17,968 bases of DNA from positions 1 to 17,968 of the forward strand of contig CANJXD010000053.1 of NCBI GenBank assembly GCA_947478535.1. Direction: 5' to 3'. Positions 6,648 through 14,283 of this stretch are shown one piece after another. This stretch comes from Acetobacteraceae bacterium (GTDB lineage Bacteria > Pseudomonadota > Alphaproteobacteria > Acetobacterales > Acetobacteraceae). The translations under genes were made by a program, and so were the position numbers. Each line of letters opens with the position of its first letter. The stretch's first letter is position 1. The notes under the pieces were generated by a model. It had not been told where the DNA came from, made no database searches, and was given only the letters and a program-made list of their open reading frames with translations.

Positions 6648-6672
6648 TGCCCCGTCGCGTCAGGAGAAAGCC

Positions 6673-7884
6673 ATGAACGCCGTCACCCCGCTCTCCCCCA
6701 AGACGTCCAGCAAGCCCGTCTTCACCTGGGACGACCCTCTCCTGCTCGATGAGTCGCTGTCCGAGGATGAGCGGATGATCCGCGACGCGGCTCGCCAGTT
6801 CTGCCAGGAAAAGCTCCAGCCCCGCGTCCTAAAGGCCTTCCGGAACGAGCATTTCGACCGGGAGATCATGAACGAGTTCGGCGAGATGGGTTTTCTCGGC
6901 GCGACGCTCGAAGGCTATGGCTGCGCCGGCGTCTCCTACGTCTCCTACGGGCTGATGGCGCGGGAAGTGGAGCGCGTTGACAGCGGCTATCGCTCCGCCT
7001 TCTCCGTGCAGTCCTCGCTCGTCATGTTCCCGATCCATGCCTTCGGGTCCGAGGAGCAGAAGCAGAAGTTCCTGCCGAAGCTGCGGACCGGCGAATGGGT
7101 GGGCTGCTTCGGCCTGACGGAGCCGGATGCGGGGTCCGACCCCTCCTCCATGCGGACACGGGCGAAGAAGGTGGATGGCGGCTACCTCGTCAGCGGGTCC
7201 AAGACCTGGATCACCAATTCGCCGATCGCCGATGTCGCCGTGGTCTGGGCGAAGGACGATGAGGGCATTCTCCGCGGCTTCCTCCTGGAGCGGGGGATGA
7301 AGGGGCTCACCTTCCCGAAGATCGAGGGGAAATTCAGCCTGCGCGCCTCCGTCACCGGCATGATCATGATGGACGACGTCTTCGTGCCGGAGGAGAATCG
7401 CCTGCCCGGCGTGAAGTCCCTGGCCGGCCCGTTCTCCTGCCTCAATCGCGCCCGCTACGGCATCGCCTGGGGCTCGATGGGTGCCGCGGAAGCCTGCTGG
7501 CACGCGGCGCGGGACTACACGATGGGCCGCAAGATGTTCGGCAAGCCGCTGGCGGCAACGCAGCTGATCCAGAAGAAGCTGGCGGACATGCAGACCGAAA
7601 TCACGCTCGGCCTGCACGCCGTGCTGCGCGTCGGCCGGCTGTTCGATGAGCACAAGGTCGCGCCGGAGATGATCAGCCTGGTCAAGCGCAACAACTGCGG
7701 CAAGGCGCTCGACATCGCCCGCATGTCCCGCGACATGCATGGCGGCAACGGCATCGTCGACGAGTATCACGTCATCCGCCACATGATGAACCTGGAGACG
7801 GTGAACACCTACGAGGGCACGCACGACGTCCATGCGCTGATCCTCGGGCGTGCGCAGACGGGCCTGAACGCCTTCGGCGGCTGA
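6673..7884 (+). CDS. gcdH: Glutaryl-CoA dehydrogenase
   Basis: A 403-residue FAD enzyme of the acyl-CoA dehydrogenase family that oxidatively decarboxylates glutaryl-CoA to crotonyl-CoA and CO2 in lysine/tryptophan (and glutarate) catabolism. Seen: the N-terminal helical domain, [13 protein letters not shown] (106-118, with the Arg107 that binds the glutaryl carboxylate in this family), [13 protein letters not shown] (145-157), [12 protein letters not shown] (177-188), [13 protein letters not shown] (288-300), HGGNGI (356-361) and [20 protein letters not shown], in which Glu381 is the predicted catalytic base. YEGTHDxHALILG is diagnostic of GCDH within the superfamily. The length fits the family. 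The ATG at 6673 follows a strong AGGAGAAAG at 6662-6670. It leads a likely operon with DUF2721 (8-base gap) and the methyltransferase. An upstream inverted repeat may be regulatory. Confidence 0.93.
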   Translation: MNAVTPLSPKTSSKPVFTWDDPLLLDESLSEDERMIRDAARQFCQEKLQPRVLKAFRNEHFDREIMNEFGEMGFLGATLEGYGCAGVSYVSYGLMAREVERVDSGYRSAFSVQSSLVMFPIHAFGSEEQKQKFLPKLRTGEWVGCFGLTEPDAGSDPSSMRTRAKKVDGGYLVSGSKTWITNSPIADVAVVWAKDDEGILRGFLLERGMKGLTFPKIEGKFSLRASVTGMIMMDDVFVPEENRLPGVKSLAGPFSCLNRARYGIAWGSMGAAEACWHAARDYTMGRKMFGKPLAATQLIQKKLADMQTEITLGLHAVLRVGRLFDEHKVAPEMISLVKRNNCGKALDIARMSRDMHGGNGIVDEYHVIRHMMNLETVNTYEGTHDVHALILGRAQTGLNAFGG

Positions 7885-7892
7885 CCCAAGGC

Positions 7893-8327
7893 ATGGAGGC
7901 GCTGACGGTTACCGCCGCCTCCAACGCCATCGCTGGAAGCCTCACCCCGGCCTTTCTGCTCGCCGGGGTGATGACGGCGCTGCGGGTGCTGTCGGAACGC
8001 CGGAACCGCCTTGTGGACCGGGTCCACGCCGCTCATGCGACCCGGGCATCGGGACCGGACATCCAGCGCCTGCGCCTTCGCGCCGGCATTGCCCTTCTGG
8101 CGATGCTGGGGTGCATCCTCTCCGCCATCCTCGTCTGCGCGCTGGTGGCCACCAGCTTTCTCGCGTTGATTCTCGACTGGTCATTGGGCCCGGCCCTCGC
8201 CGCCCTGATGCTTGGCGCCATGGCAATGCTCGGCGCGGGGCTGCTGTGCTTCCTCGCGGAAGCGGCGCTGGCGCGGACAGACCTGCCTCCCCCGCTCGAC
8301 TCCCCTCTGGAACCCCCCCTGGCATGA
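7893..8327 (+). CDS. DUF2721 family integral membrane protein
   Basis: A 144-residue inner-membrane protein. Seen: TM1 about 15-32 ([17 protein letters not shown]) followed by [15 protein letters not shown], the DUF2721 hallmark of a first helix ending in an R-x-x-R-x-x-DR motif. TM2 is about 63-93 and TM3 about 99-122, with a short Pro-rich tail. The biochemical role of DUF2721 is not known to me. The start at 7893 has a short AAGG upstream and lies 8 bases after the gcdH stop; its own stop overlaps the next start as ATGA. The gene is therefore very probably translated as part of the gcdH transcript and coupled to the methyltransferase, although no shared pathway is evident. Confidence 0.82.
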   Translation: MEALTVTAASNAIAGSLTPAFLLAGVMTALRVLSERRNRLVDRVHAAHATRASGPDIQRLRLRAGIALLAMLGCILSAILVCALVATSFLALILDWSLGPALAALMLGAMAMLGAGLLCFLAEAALARTDLPPPLDSPLEPPLA

Positions 8328-9592
8328 CCGCGCAGCGCTTCACCATCTCGCGCCTCGCCAGTGCCGGGGACGGCCTGGCCGAGACACCAGACGGCCCCGT
8401 CTTCATCGCCGGCGCCCTGCCCGGGGAGGTCGTGCTCGCCGAGCCTGCTGGCCGGCGCGGCGAAGGCCTGGCCGCGACGCTGACGGCCATCGAGAGCGCG
8501 AGCCCCGATCGCGTGACCGCCCCCTGCCCGCATTTCCTGGTGGAATGCGGGGCCTGCGCGCTGCAGCACCTGTCCGCGGCGGCCAATGCCGCCTGGAAGC
8601 GGGAGAGGCTGCGCGACGCACTGGCCCGCGCTGGGCAGGAGGTGGAGATCGCCCCCCTGGTCGCCGCCCGCCCTGGCACAAGGCGCCGCGCGGATCTCGC
8701 CCTGCGGCGCATCCCGAATGGCGTGGCGCTGGGGTTTCACCAGCGCGGCAGCGCGGCGATTGCGGACCTGACCACCTGCCACATCCTCGACCCGCGCCTG
8801 GTCGCGCTGTTCCGGCCGCTCCGCGAAGTGCTGAAGCGCCTGCCGGCGATGAAGCGCGAAGGCTCCGCCGTGTTGAACCTGCTGGATACCGGGCCAGACC
8901 TGCTGCTGCGCACGGATGGACCGCTCGATTCCGGGCAGCGCGCCACCCTGGCCGCCTTCGGCCTCGCCCATGGCATCCCGCGCATTGCCTGGGGGCGCAT
9001 GGAGGGTCCGACAGAGACCGCCGCGCAATCCGGGCAGGTCAGCCTGCTGATCACCGGCATCAGCGTGGCGCCGCCGCCCGGCGCCTTCATGCAGGCCGCG
9101 CCGGAAGGCGAAGCCGCGATCGTCGCCGCCGTGCTGGCCGGGCTGCCGCGCAAGATGCCCGTGCGGTCCCGCATCGCCGATCTCTATGCCGGTATCGGCA
9201 CCCTTTCCTTCCCCCTGGCGGCGGTAGCGCGTGTCGCCGCCTTCGAAGGCGATGCGCCGACCGTCGCGGCGCTGGATGCGGCGGCGCGCAAGGATGGCGG
9301 CAGGGTCGAGGCGATACGCCGCGACCTCGCCTATCGCCCCCTGCTGCCGGCGGAGCTCGACGTCTTCGGCGCCGTGGTGCTGGACCCCCCTTACAACGGT
9401 GCGGCCGAACAGGTGGCGCAGATCGCCCGCAGCAAGCTGCGGCATGTCATCTATGTCTCCTGCAACCCGGTGGCGCTGGGGCGGGATGCGGCGATGCTGG
9501 CCAAGGCCGGGTTCCGCGCCAAGGCGGCCACGCCGGTGGACCAGTTCCCGTGGTCGTCGCATCTCGAATCGGTCGTGGTGTTCGCCCGCTGA
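8324..9592 (+). CDS. RumA/RlmD-like [4Fe-4S] RNA m5U methyltransferase
   Basis: A 422-residue SAM-dependent class I methyltransferase of the TrmA/RumA family that makes 5-methyluridine in rRNA (or tRNA). Seen: an N-terminal TRAM-like domain (about 1-57); cysteines Cys68, Cys75 and Cys78, with Cys152 as the likely fourth ligand of the iron-sulphur cluster; SAM motif [14 protein letters not shown] (286-299); DPPYNG (354-359); catalytic nucleophile Cys380 in YVSCNP; and the C-terminal HLESV with general-base Glu415. All key residues are present. The start is the ATG at 8324, overlapping the DUF2721 stop by four bases. An in-frame extension to 8111 reads through the previous gene and is rejected. 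Whether the target is 23S U1939 (rlmD), U747 (rlmC) or tRNA cannot be decided, so no symbol is given. Confidence 0.88.
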   Translation: MTAQRFTISRLASAGDGLAETPDGPVFIAGALPGEVVLAEPAGRRGEGLAATLTAIESASPDRVTAPCPHFLVECGACALQHLSAAANAAWKRERLRDALARAGQEVEIAPLVAARPGTRRRADLALRRIPNGVALGFHQRGSAAIADLTTCHILDPRLVALFRPLREVLKRLPAMKREGSAVLNLLDTGPDLLLRTDGPLDSGQRATLAAFGLAHGIPRIAWGRMEGPTETAAQSGQVSLLITGISVAPPPGAFMQAAPEGEAAIVAAVLAGLPRKMPVRSRIADLYAGIGTLSFPLAAVARVAAFEGDAPTVAALDAAARKDGGRVEAIRRDLAYRPLLPAELDVFGAVVLDPPYNGAAEQVAQIARSKLRHVIYVSCNPVALGRDAAMLAKAGFRAKAATPVDQFPWSSHLESVVVFAR

Positions 9593-9618
9593 GACCCGCT
9601 GCCGGGAACGGCATCTTC

Positions 9619-9663
9619 AGTCACAGTCGGTAACGCGACATGGACTTGCGAAACAATGTGACT
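9619..9663. promoter_or_regulatory. Inverted repeat upstream of the MBL-fold gene pair
   Basis: AGTCACA (9619-9625) and TGTGACT (9657-9663) are perfect inverted copies separated by 31 bases, within the 136-bp gap before the first MBL gene. A TTGCGA (9646-9651) lies between them and could belong to a weak -35. A regulator or CRP/FNR-like half-site role (TGTGA) is speculative. Confidence 0.3.
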
Positions 9664-9728
9664 AGGGCTTGCATCCAGCCGTCGCAGCCCAACCTCGCGG
9701 CGAGTGAACCGTCTTGGAGGGAAGAACC

Positions 9729-10712
9729 ATGATCCGCAGGTCCTTGATGCTCGGGGCCGGCGCGGCGCTCGCCGTGCCAGCCCTGCTGCGTGCAGCACCC
9801 GCCCTCGCGCAGGGGGCGCCCGCCGCGCCGGCGCCGCTGACGCAGGCACCAGGTTTCTTCCGCTTCCGCGTCGGCGGCCTGACCGTCACGCAGTTGCATG
9901 ATGGCAGCCGGGCCATCCCGCTGCAGGCCGGCTTCATCCGCAACGCGCCGCTGGAAGACGTGCAGCGCGTGCTGGCGGATGCCTTCCTGCCCACAGATAC
10001 CTTCCGCATCCCCTTCACCCTGACCTGCGTCGAGACCGCGAGCGGCCTCGTGCTGTTCGACACCGGCAACGGCCCCTCCGGCCCCAATGCGCCGGTGGGC
10101 CTGCTGGTCCCGAACATGCGCGCCGCGGGGCTGGACCCCGCCCGCGTCACCGCGGTGGTGTTCAGCCATTTCCATGGCGACCACATCAGCGGCCTGCTGA
10201 ACGCCGATGGAACCGCCGCCTTCCCGAATGCCGAGATCGTCGTCCCGACGCCGGAATGGGCCTGGTGGACGGAAGCTTCCAACGAAAGCCGCAGCCCGGA
10301 AAACCAGCGCGGCAATTTCGCGAATACGGCGCGGCGCTTCGCGCCCTACCAGGGCAAGGTGCGGCAGGTGGCGCCGGGCTCCGAAGTGCTGCCGGGCATC
10401 ACCAGCATCGCCGCCTTCGGCCATACACCGGGCCACTGCATCTTCCGGATCACCGACAACAACCAGTCGCTGATCTTCCTGGCCGATATCACGAACCGGC
10501 CGGAACTGCTGGCGCGGCGCCCGGATTTCCACCTGGTGTTCGATTTCGACGCCCCGGCGGCCGAGGCGACGCGCCGCCGCGTGCTGGACATGGTCTCCAC
10601 CGATCGCGTCCGGGTCACCGGCTATCACTTCCCCTTCCCCGCCATGGGCACCATGGCCAAGGAAGGCGCTGGCTACCGCTTCGTGCCGACCGACTGGGCA
10701 GCCGCCGTTTAA
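9729..10712 (+). CDS. Exported MBL-fold metallo-hydrolase (copy 1)
   Basis: A 327-residue metallo-beta-lactamase-fold hydrolase predicted to act in the periplasm. Seen: signal peptide MIRRSLMLGAGAALAV... with an RR pair resembling a Tat signal and cleavage near ALA/Q (residue 28). Dinuclear-metal ligands are His147, His149, Asp151 and His152 (HFHGDH), His236 (GHTPGH), Asp253 (LAD) and His300 (GYHFP). These spacings are close to those of methyl parathion hydrolase and related exported lactonase-like enzymes as I know them; substrate specificity is not readable here. The start at 9729 follows a good GGAGGGAAG; a TTG at 9714 would overlap that site. It is 11 bases before a paralogous second copy with shared blocks (NMRAAGLDPA, HFHGDHI, GYHFP), so the pair arose by duplication. 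Confidence 0.87.
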   Translation: MIRRSLMLGAGAALAVPALLRAAPALAQGAPAAPAPLTQAPGFFRFRVGGLTVTQLHDGSRAIPLQAGFIRNAPLEDVQRVLADAFLPTDTFRIPFTLTCVETASGLVLFDTGNGPSGPNAPVGLLVPNMRAAGLDPARVTAVVFSHFHGDHISGLLNADGTAAFPNAEIVVPTPEWAWWTEASNESRSPENQRGNFANTARRFAPYQGKVRQVAPGSEVLPGITSIAAFGHTPGHCIFRITDNNQSLIFLADITNRPELLARRPDFHLVFDFDAPAAEATRRRVLDMVSTDRVRVTGYHFPFPAMGTMAKEGAGYRFVPTDWAAAV

Positions 10713-10723
10713 GGAGAGCGACC

Positions 10724-11671
10724 ATGCAGATCGATCGACGCAGCCTTCTCGGTGCCGGTGCCGGCATGGCATTGGCTCCGCTGGCACTGGCTCCCCGGCT
10801 TGCCTCCGCGCAGGCCCCGACACCGAGCGTCCACCGCGTGCCGGTGGGGGCGCTGGAAGCTTTCGTGGTGACGGATGGCGCCGTGGTGCGGGCCGATGCC
10901 ACCCAGGGCTTCGTGCTGAACGCGACGCCCGCGCAGGTGACGGCGGCGATGCAGGCCGCCGGCATGCAGGGCACCGCGCTGCAGAACCCCTTCAACGTCA
11001 CCATCATCCGCACGCCCCGCGGCCTGGTGATGCTGGATGTCGGCCGCGGCGCGCCGGGCGCGCAGGGCAGCCAGATGCTGGCGAATATGCGCGCGGCGGG
11101 CCTCGACCCGGCGCAGGTGATCCTGGTCGCGCATACGCATTTCCACGGCGACCACATCGGTGGCCTGACGGATGCGAGCGGCCAGCCGCTGTTCCCGAAC
11201 GTCCCGGTTGTGGTGCCGGAACGGGAATGGGCGTTCTGGACGGATGCCGGCGAGGAATCCCGCGCCAGCGCCGATCGCAAGCCGGCCTTCGCCAATGTCC
11301 GCAATCGCTTCGCGGGCTACCAGGGCCGCGTCAGCACCTTCGCGCCGGGTGCTGAAGTGGCACCGGGCATCACGTCGCTGGCGACCTATGGCCATTCCCC
11401 GGGCCATTGCTCGTTCATTGTGGCCGATGGCAACCAGCAACTGCTGGTGATCGGCGATGCCGTGAACGCGCCGGCCTTCTTCATGGCGAATCCGGAATGG
11501 CATCCGGTCTTCGACATGGATGCGGTCATGGCGGTCGAGACCCGGAAGAAGTTGCTCGACCGGGCGGCAGCGGACCGCATGCCCGTCATCGGCTACCACT
11601 TCCCGATGCCGGCCACGGGCCGGGTCGAGCGCGTTGGCGCCAGCTATCGCCTCGTGCCGGCGAATAGCTGA
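10724..11671 (+). CDS. Exported MBL-fold metallo-hydrolase (copy 2, paralogue)
   Basis: A 315-residue paralogue of the gene just upstream. Seen: signal peptide with twin arginine (DRRSLLGAGAGMAL, likely Tat) and cleavage near ASA/Q (residue 29). Metal ligands are His139, His141, Asp143 and His144 (THFHGDH), His228 (GHSPGH), Asp245 (IGD) and His292 (GYHFP). All ligands are conserved, so both copies should be active. The substrate-side segments differ between copies: copy 1 has IPFTLTCVETASG where copy 2 has NPFNVTIIRTPRG, and copy 2 has ADRKP where copy 1 has PENQR. The two may thus act on different substrates. Start 10724 has AAGGAGAG at 10711-10718 overlapping the stop of copy 1, implying co-translation. 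The WYL regulator gene begins 24 bases after its stop. Confidence 0.87.
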   Translation: MQIDRRSLLGAGAGMALAPLALAPRLASAQAPTPSVHRVPVGALEAFVVTDGAVVRADATQGFVLNATPAQVTAAMQAAGMQGTALQNPFNVTIIRTPRGLVMLDVGRGAPGAQGSQMLANMRAAGLDPAQVILVAHTHFHGDHIGGLTDASGQPLFPNVPVVVPEREWAFWTDAGEESRASADRKPAFANVRNRFAGYQGRVSTFAPGAEVAPGITSLATYGHSPGHCSFIVADGNQQLLVIGDAVNAPAFFMANPEWHPVFDMDAVMAVETRKKLLDRAAADRMPVIGYHFPMPATGRVERVGASYRLVPANS

Positions 11672-11695
11672 ACGCAAAGCGACGCGGCCGGGCGC

Positions 11696-12400
11696 ATGTC
11701 ACGAAGCGCCCGGCTGCTTGATCTTCTCCAGGCGCTCCGCCGGCGCCGGCATCCCGTGCGCGGGCAGGTGCTGGCGGAGGAGCTTGGCATCAGCCTGCGG
11801 ACGCTCTACCGCGATATCGCGACTTTGCAGGCCCAGGGTGCGGCCATCGAGGGCGAGGCCGGCATCGGCTATGTCCTCCGCCCCGGCTTCACCCTGCCGC
11901 CGCTGATGTTCACCGAGGATGAGGTGGAAGCCCTGGTCCTCGGTGCCCGCTGGGTGGCCGAACAGGGTGACCCCGGCCTGCGCGATGCTGCGCGGGATAC
12001 ACTCGCCAAGGTGCGCGCCGTGCTGACGCCCGCGCTGCGCCAGCGGCTGGAGGAGAATGGGCTTCTGGTGCCACCACCCGCCACGGCGCCCAGCGGCGCC
12101 GGGCTGCCCGTGATCCGCCAGGCGATCCGGGACGAACGAAAACTCGCCATCGCCTACCGCGACGCTTCGGGGCGCGAGACCCAGCGCCTGGTCTGGCCCA
12201 TCGCCCTCGGCTTCTTCGAACGGCTGCGCGTGCTCGTCGCGTGGTGCGAGTTGCGGCAGGATCTGCGGAGTTTTCGCCTCGATCGCATCGCCACGCTGGC
12301 GCCGACCGGCGAGCGATACCCCGAACGCCGTGCTGGGCTGCTGAAGGCCTGGCGCAGCCGCGAAGGCATCGCGGAGGACGAGGCTGCTGACAGGAACTGA
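11696..12400 (+). CDS. YafY-type HTH / WYL-domain transcriptional regulator
   Basis: A 234-residue DNA-binding regulator. Seen: a winged HTH (DeoR/HTH_11 type, residues about 1-60) with RTLYRDIATLQAQGAAIEGEAGIGYVL, the YafY signature helix; FTLPPLMFTEDEVEALVLGARWV (65-87) as linker; and a WYL domain (about 137-205) with IAYRDASGRETQRLVWPIALGFF and SFRLDRI. WYL domains sense ligands, often nucleic-acid-derived in studied cases. It lacks a clear Shine-Dalgarno and starts 24 bases after the MBL copy 2 stop, so it may be read from the same transcript. YafY-type regulators frequently sit beside a VOC/glyoxalase gene, as here, and are often autoregulatory. Targets are inferred to be the neighbouring genes. 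Confidence 0.87.
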   Translation: MSRSARLLDLLQALRRRRHPVRGQVLAEELGISLRTLYRDIATLQAQGAAIEGEAGIGYVLRPGFTLPPLMFTEDEVEALVLGARWVAEQGDPGLRDAARDTLAKVRAVLTPALRQRLEENGLLVPPPATAPSGAGLPVIRQAIRDERKLAIAYRDASGRETQRLVWPIALGFFERLRVLVAWCELRQDLRSFRLDRIATLAPTGERYPERRAGLLKAWRSREGIAEDEAADRN

Positions 12401-12448
12401 CAGTGCCACGCCGTAACTGAGGGCCTCCACCAGCAAGGGATGGCCCCG

Positions 12449-12817
12449 ATGCCCGATCTCGCCTTCAGCCTGCTCTATGTCACCGATGTACCCCGCAGCA
12501 CGGCCTTCTGGTCCGCTGCCCTGGGGCGCGAACCGGCGGAAGCCTCCCCCGGCTTCGCCATGATCCCCGCCGCGCCCGGCCTGATGCTCGGGCTGTGGCA
12601 GCGGGATGGCGTGCTGCCGGCCGCCGAAGGGATGGGCGGTGGCGAACACTGCATCACGCTGGAGGATGCGGAGGCCGTCATCGCCTGCCATGCGGCGTGG
12701 CGGGCGCGCGGCGTGCCGATGGCCCTGGCGCCATCGCGGCTCGATTTCGGCTTCGGCTTCGTGGCGCTGGACCCTGATGGGCACCGGCTGCGGGTCTTCG
12801 CACCGAGCGTGGCATGA
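12449..12817 (+). CDS. VOC-superfamily (glyoxalase/bleomycin-resistance fold) protein
   Basis: A 122-residue protein with the paired beta-alpha-beta-beta-beta VOC fold. Seen: [27 protein letters not shown] at the N-terminus and [16 protein letters not shown] at the C-terminus, both typical of VOC strands. The residues that usually coordinate metal in dioxygenase-type VOC proteins (His in strand 1, Glu in the last strand) are replaced, with Val in the last strand. A binding or sequestration role, as in bleomycin-resistance-like members, is therefore more likely than metal catalysis. Two ATGs are possible: 12440 is only one base from AAGGG, while 12449 sits nine bases after it and is preferred. 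The stop overlaps the EVE start (ATGA), so the two proteins are translationally coupled. Confidence 0.83.
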   Translation: MPDLAFSLLYVTDVPRSTAFWSAALGREPAEASPGFAMIPAAPGLMLGLWQRDGVLPAAEGMGGGEHCITLEDAEAVIACHAAWRARGVPMALAPSRLDFGFGFVALDPDGHRLRVFAPSVA

Positions 12818-13242
12818 GCGCGGCCTGGATCGGCGTTGCCAGCGCCAACCATGTGGCGCGCGGCGTGGCCGGCGGCTTCATGCAGTTGTGCCACGGCAAA
12901 TCGGCGCCGCTACGGCGCCTCCGGCCGGGGGATCGCATCACCTACTACGCGCCCAAAGCGACCTTCGGGGGGAAGGACCGCCTCCAGGCCTTCGTCGCGA
13001 TGGGCGTCGTGCGGGAAGGCGATCCCTATCGTATGGAGACGGCGCCCGGCTTCGTGCCGTGGCGCCGGGATGTCGATTGGGCGCCCGCCGACCCCGCCCC
13101 GATTGCCGCGCTGCAGGCGCGCCTCGACGTCACGCGGGACGGTAATTGGGGTGCGAAGCTGCGCTTTGGGCTGGTGCCCATCAGTGACGCGGATTGGGCG
13201 ATGATCGCGGCGGCGATGCAGCCGGGGCTCAGCCTCGCCTGA
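12814..13242 (+). CDS. EVE-domain protein (UPF0310 family)
   Basis: A 142-residue single-domain EVE (PUA-like) protein. Seen: the diagnostic start [20 protein letters not shown] (5-24), [23 protein letters not shown] (26-48), [16 protein letters not shown] (72-87) and [13 protein letters not shown] (112-124). The whole family pattern is present at normal length. EVE domains bind modified nucleobases (such as 5-methylcytosine) in studied cases and often accompany restriction or RNA-modification systems. Stand-alone UPF0310 proteins are of uncertain function. The ATG overlaps the VOC stop by four bases. Its 3' end overlaps the convergent dehydrogenase gene by 14 bp (13229-13242). No restriction enzyme is nearby. 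Confidence 0.85.
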   Translation: MSAAWIGVASANHVARGVAGGFMQLCHGKSAPLRRLRPGDRITYYAPKATFGGKDRLQAFVAMGVVREGDPYRMETAPGFVPWRRDVDWAPADPAPIAALQARLDVTRDGNWGAKLRFGLVPISDADWAMIAAAMQPGLSLA

Positions 13243-14209
13243 GGACGTCCGGGTTCACCATGGCGTCCGCAGGCGGCGTCCGGCCGAGCAGGATATCGAG
13301 CAGGTGGCGCGCCGCGGTCTCCGAGGTCGCGGCGCGCGCCACCGTGGTCGCCGCACCGACATGCGGGCTCAGCACCGCATTGGGCAGGCCGAGCAGCGGG
13401 TGGTCGGCCGGCGGCGGTTCCTGCGTCAGCACGTCGATGCCCGCACCCCAGATGCGGCCTTCCCGCAGCGCCTCCGCCAGCGCCACTTCATCCACCAGAC
13501 CACCCCGACCGGTGTTGATGAGGATCGTCTCCTTCCCCATCAGCGCAAGCTCGGCCGCGCCGATCATGTTGCGGGACTTCTCGCTGAGCGGAGCATGCAG
13601 GGAGAGGACGTCGCTCATCCCAATCAACTCATGCAGCGAGGCCGCGCGCCCCACCGCGCCCATGTCGCCGCGCGCCGCGATGTTCGGGCTCCAGGCCGCG
13701 ACGCGCATGCCGAGGCCGAGAGCCATCTGCGCCGTGGCCTGCGCGATCCGCCCGGACCCCACCAGGCCAAGCCGCCGCCCCCGCAATTCGAGCCCAAGCC
13801 GCCCGCGTTCCCAGCCACCGAGCTGGATGGCGGCGTTGTGGCGGGCGATGTTGCGGGCCACCGTCAGCATCATGCCGATGGCGTATTCGGCCACGGATTG
13901 CGCGTTGGCGCCCACCGCCGTCAGCACCGCGATGCCCTGCGCCGTGGCCGCCTTCACATCCACATTGTCATGCCCCGCCGCCGCACGGCTGATGACGCGG
14001 ATGGTCGGGCAGCGCGCCATCGCCTCGGCGGAGATCGGGATGATGCGGGACAGGACGCCGTCGAAGGGGATTGTCGCCAGCAGCCGCTCCATCTCCGCCC
14101 GCCCGCCATCGGGGGTCAGGAAATGCACGGTGCAGCCAGCCTCCTCCAGCATCCCGAGGCCGGGCTGGTCGAGGAAGGGGTGGGTGACGAGGATTTCAAA
14201 GCGAGCCAT
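13229..14209 (-). CDS. D-2-hydroxyacid dehydrogenase (PGDH/glyoxylate-reductase-like)
   Basis: A 326-residue NAD(P)-dependent D-isomer-specific 2-hydroxyacid dehydrogenase, reducing a 2-oxoacid such as glyoxylate, hydroxypyruvate or a 3-phosphohydroxypyruvate-like substrate. Seen: N-terminal substrate domain, [11 protein letters not shown] (75-85), [16 protein letters not shown] (100-115), Rossmann segment GLVGSGRIA (148-156), [11 protein letters not shown] with catalytic Arg235, EPPPADHPL with Glu264, and SPHVGAAT with His283, so the Arg-Glu-His trio is intact. Odd: the third glycine of GxGxxG is Ala156, and the position after the second beta strand reads WSPN where NAD-specific enzymes usually have Asp, compatible with NADP preference. 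Start 14209 follows AGGAAAG. It lacks the C-terminal ACT domain of long SerA forms. Divergent from the protease gene (74-bp gap). Confidence 0.86.
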   Translation of the reverse strand: MARFEILVTHPFLDQPGLGMLEEAGCTVHFLTPDGGRAEMERLLATIPFDGVLSRIIPISAEAMARCPTIRVISRAAAGHDNVDVKAATAQGIAVLTAVGANAQSVAEYAIGMMLTVARNIARHNAAIQLGGWERGRLGLELRGRRLGLVGSGRIAQATAQMALGLGMRVAAWSPNIAARGDMGAVGRAASLHELIGMSDVLSLHAPLSEKSRNMIGAAELALMGKETILINTGRGGLVDEVALAEALREGRIWGAGIDVLTQEPPPADHPLLGLPNAVLSPHVGAATTVARAATSETAARHLLDILLGRTPPADAMVNPDVLRRG

Positions 14210-14248
14210 CGGCTTTCCTCGCCCGGCGATGCGCAGGGGTCAATACGG

Positions 14249-14278
14249 GATTGTCGGCGAAGGCCCACCGCAACAATC
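14249..14278. promoter_or_regulatory. Inverted repeat before the RTX protease start
   Basis: GATTGT (14249-14254) and ACAATC (14273-14278) are perfect inverted copies separated by 18 bases, ending 5 bases before the proposed ATG at 14284 in the 74-bp divergent gap. It covers the place where a ribosome site would be. It may be an operator or RNA structure, but a 6-bp match can be chance. Confidence 0.25.
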
Positions 14279-14283
14279 GGTTC

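Noticed and set aside
6829..7833. A 334-codon minus-strand frame opposite gcdH
   Set aside because: The plus strand is an unmistakable glutaryl-CoA dehydrogenase; the antisense product is His/Asp/Ala-rich with no domain.
8033..9562. A 509-codon minus-strand frame opposite the RNA methyltransferase
   Set aside because: The plus strand carries all TrmA/RumA motifs; the minus translation has only Arg/Gly-rich shadow sequence.
12440..12448. Alternative VOC start three codons upstream
   Set aside because: The ATG at 12440 is one base from AAGGG, too close for ribosome binding; 12449 has normal spacing. The difference does not affect the call.
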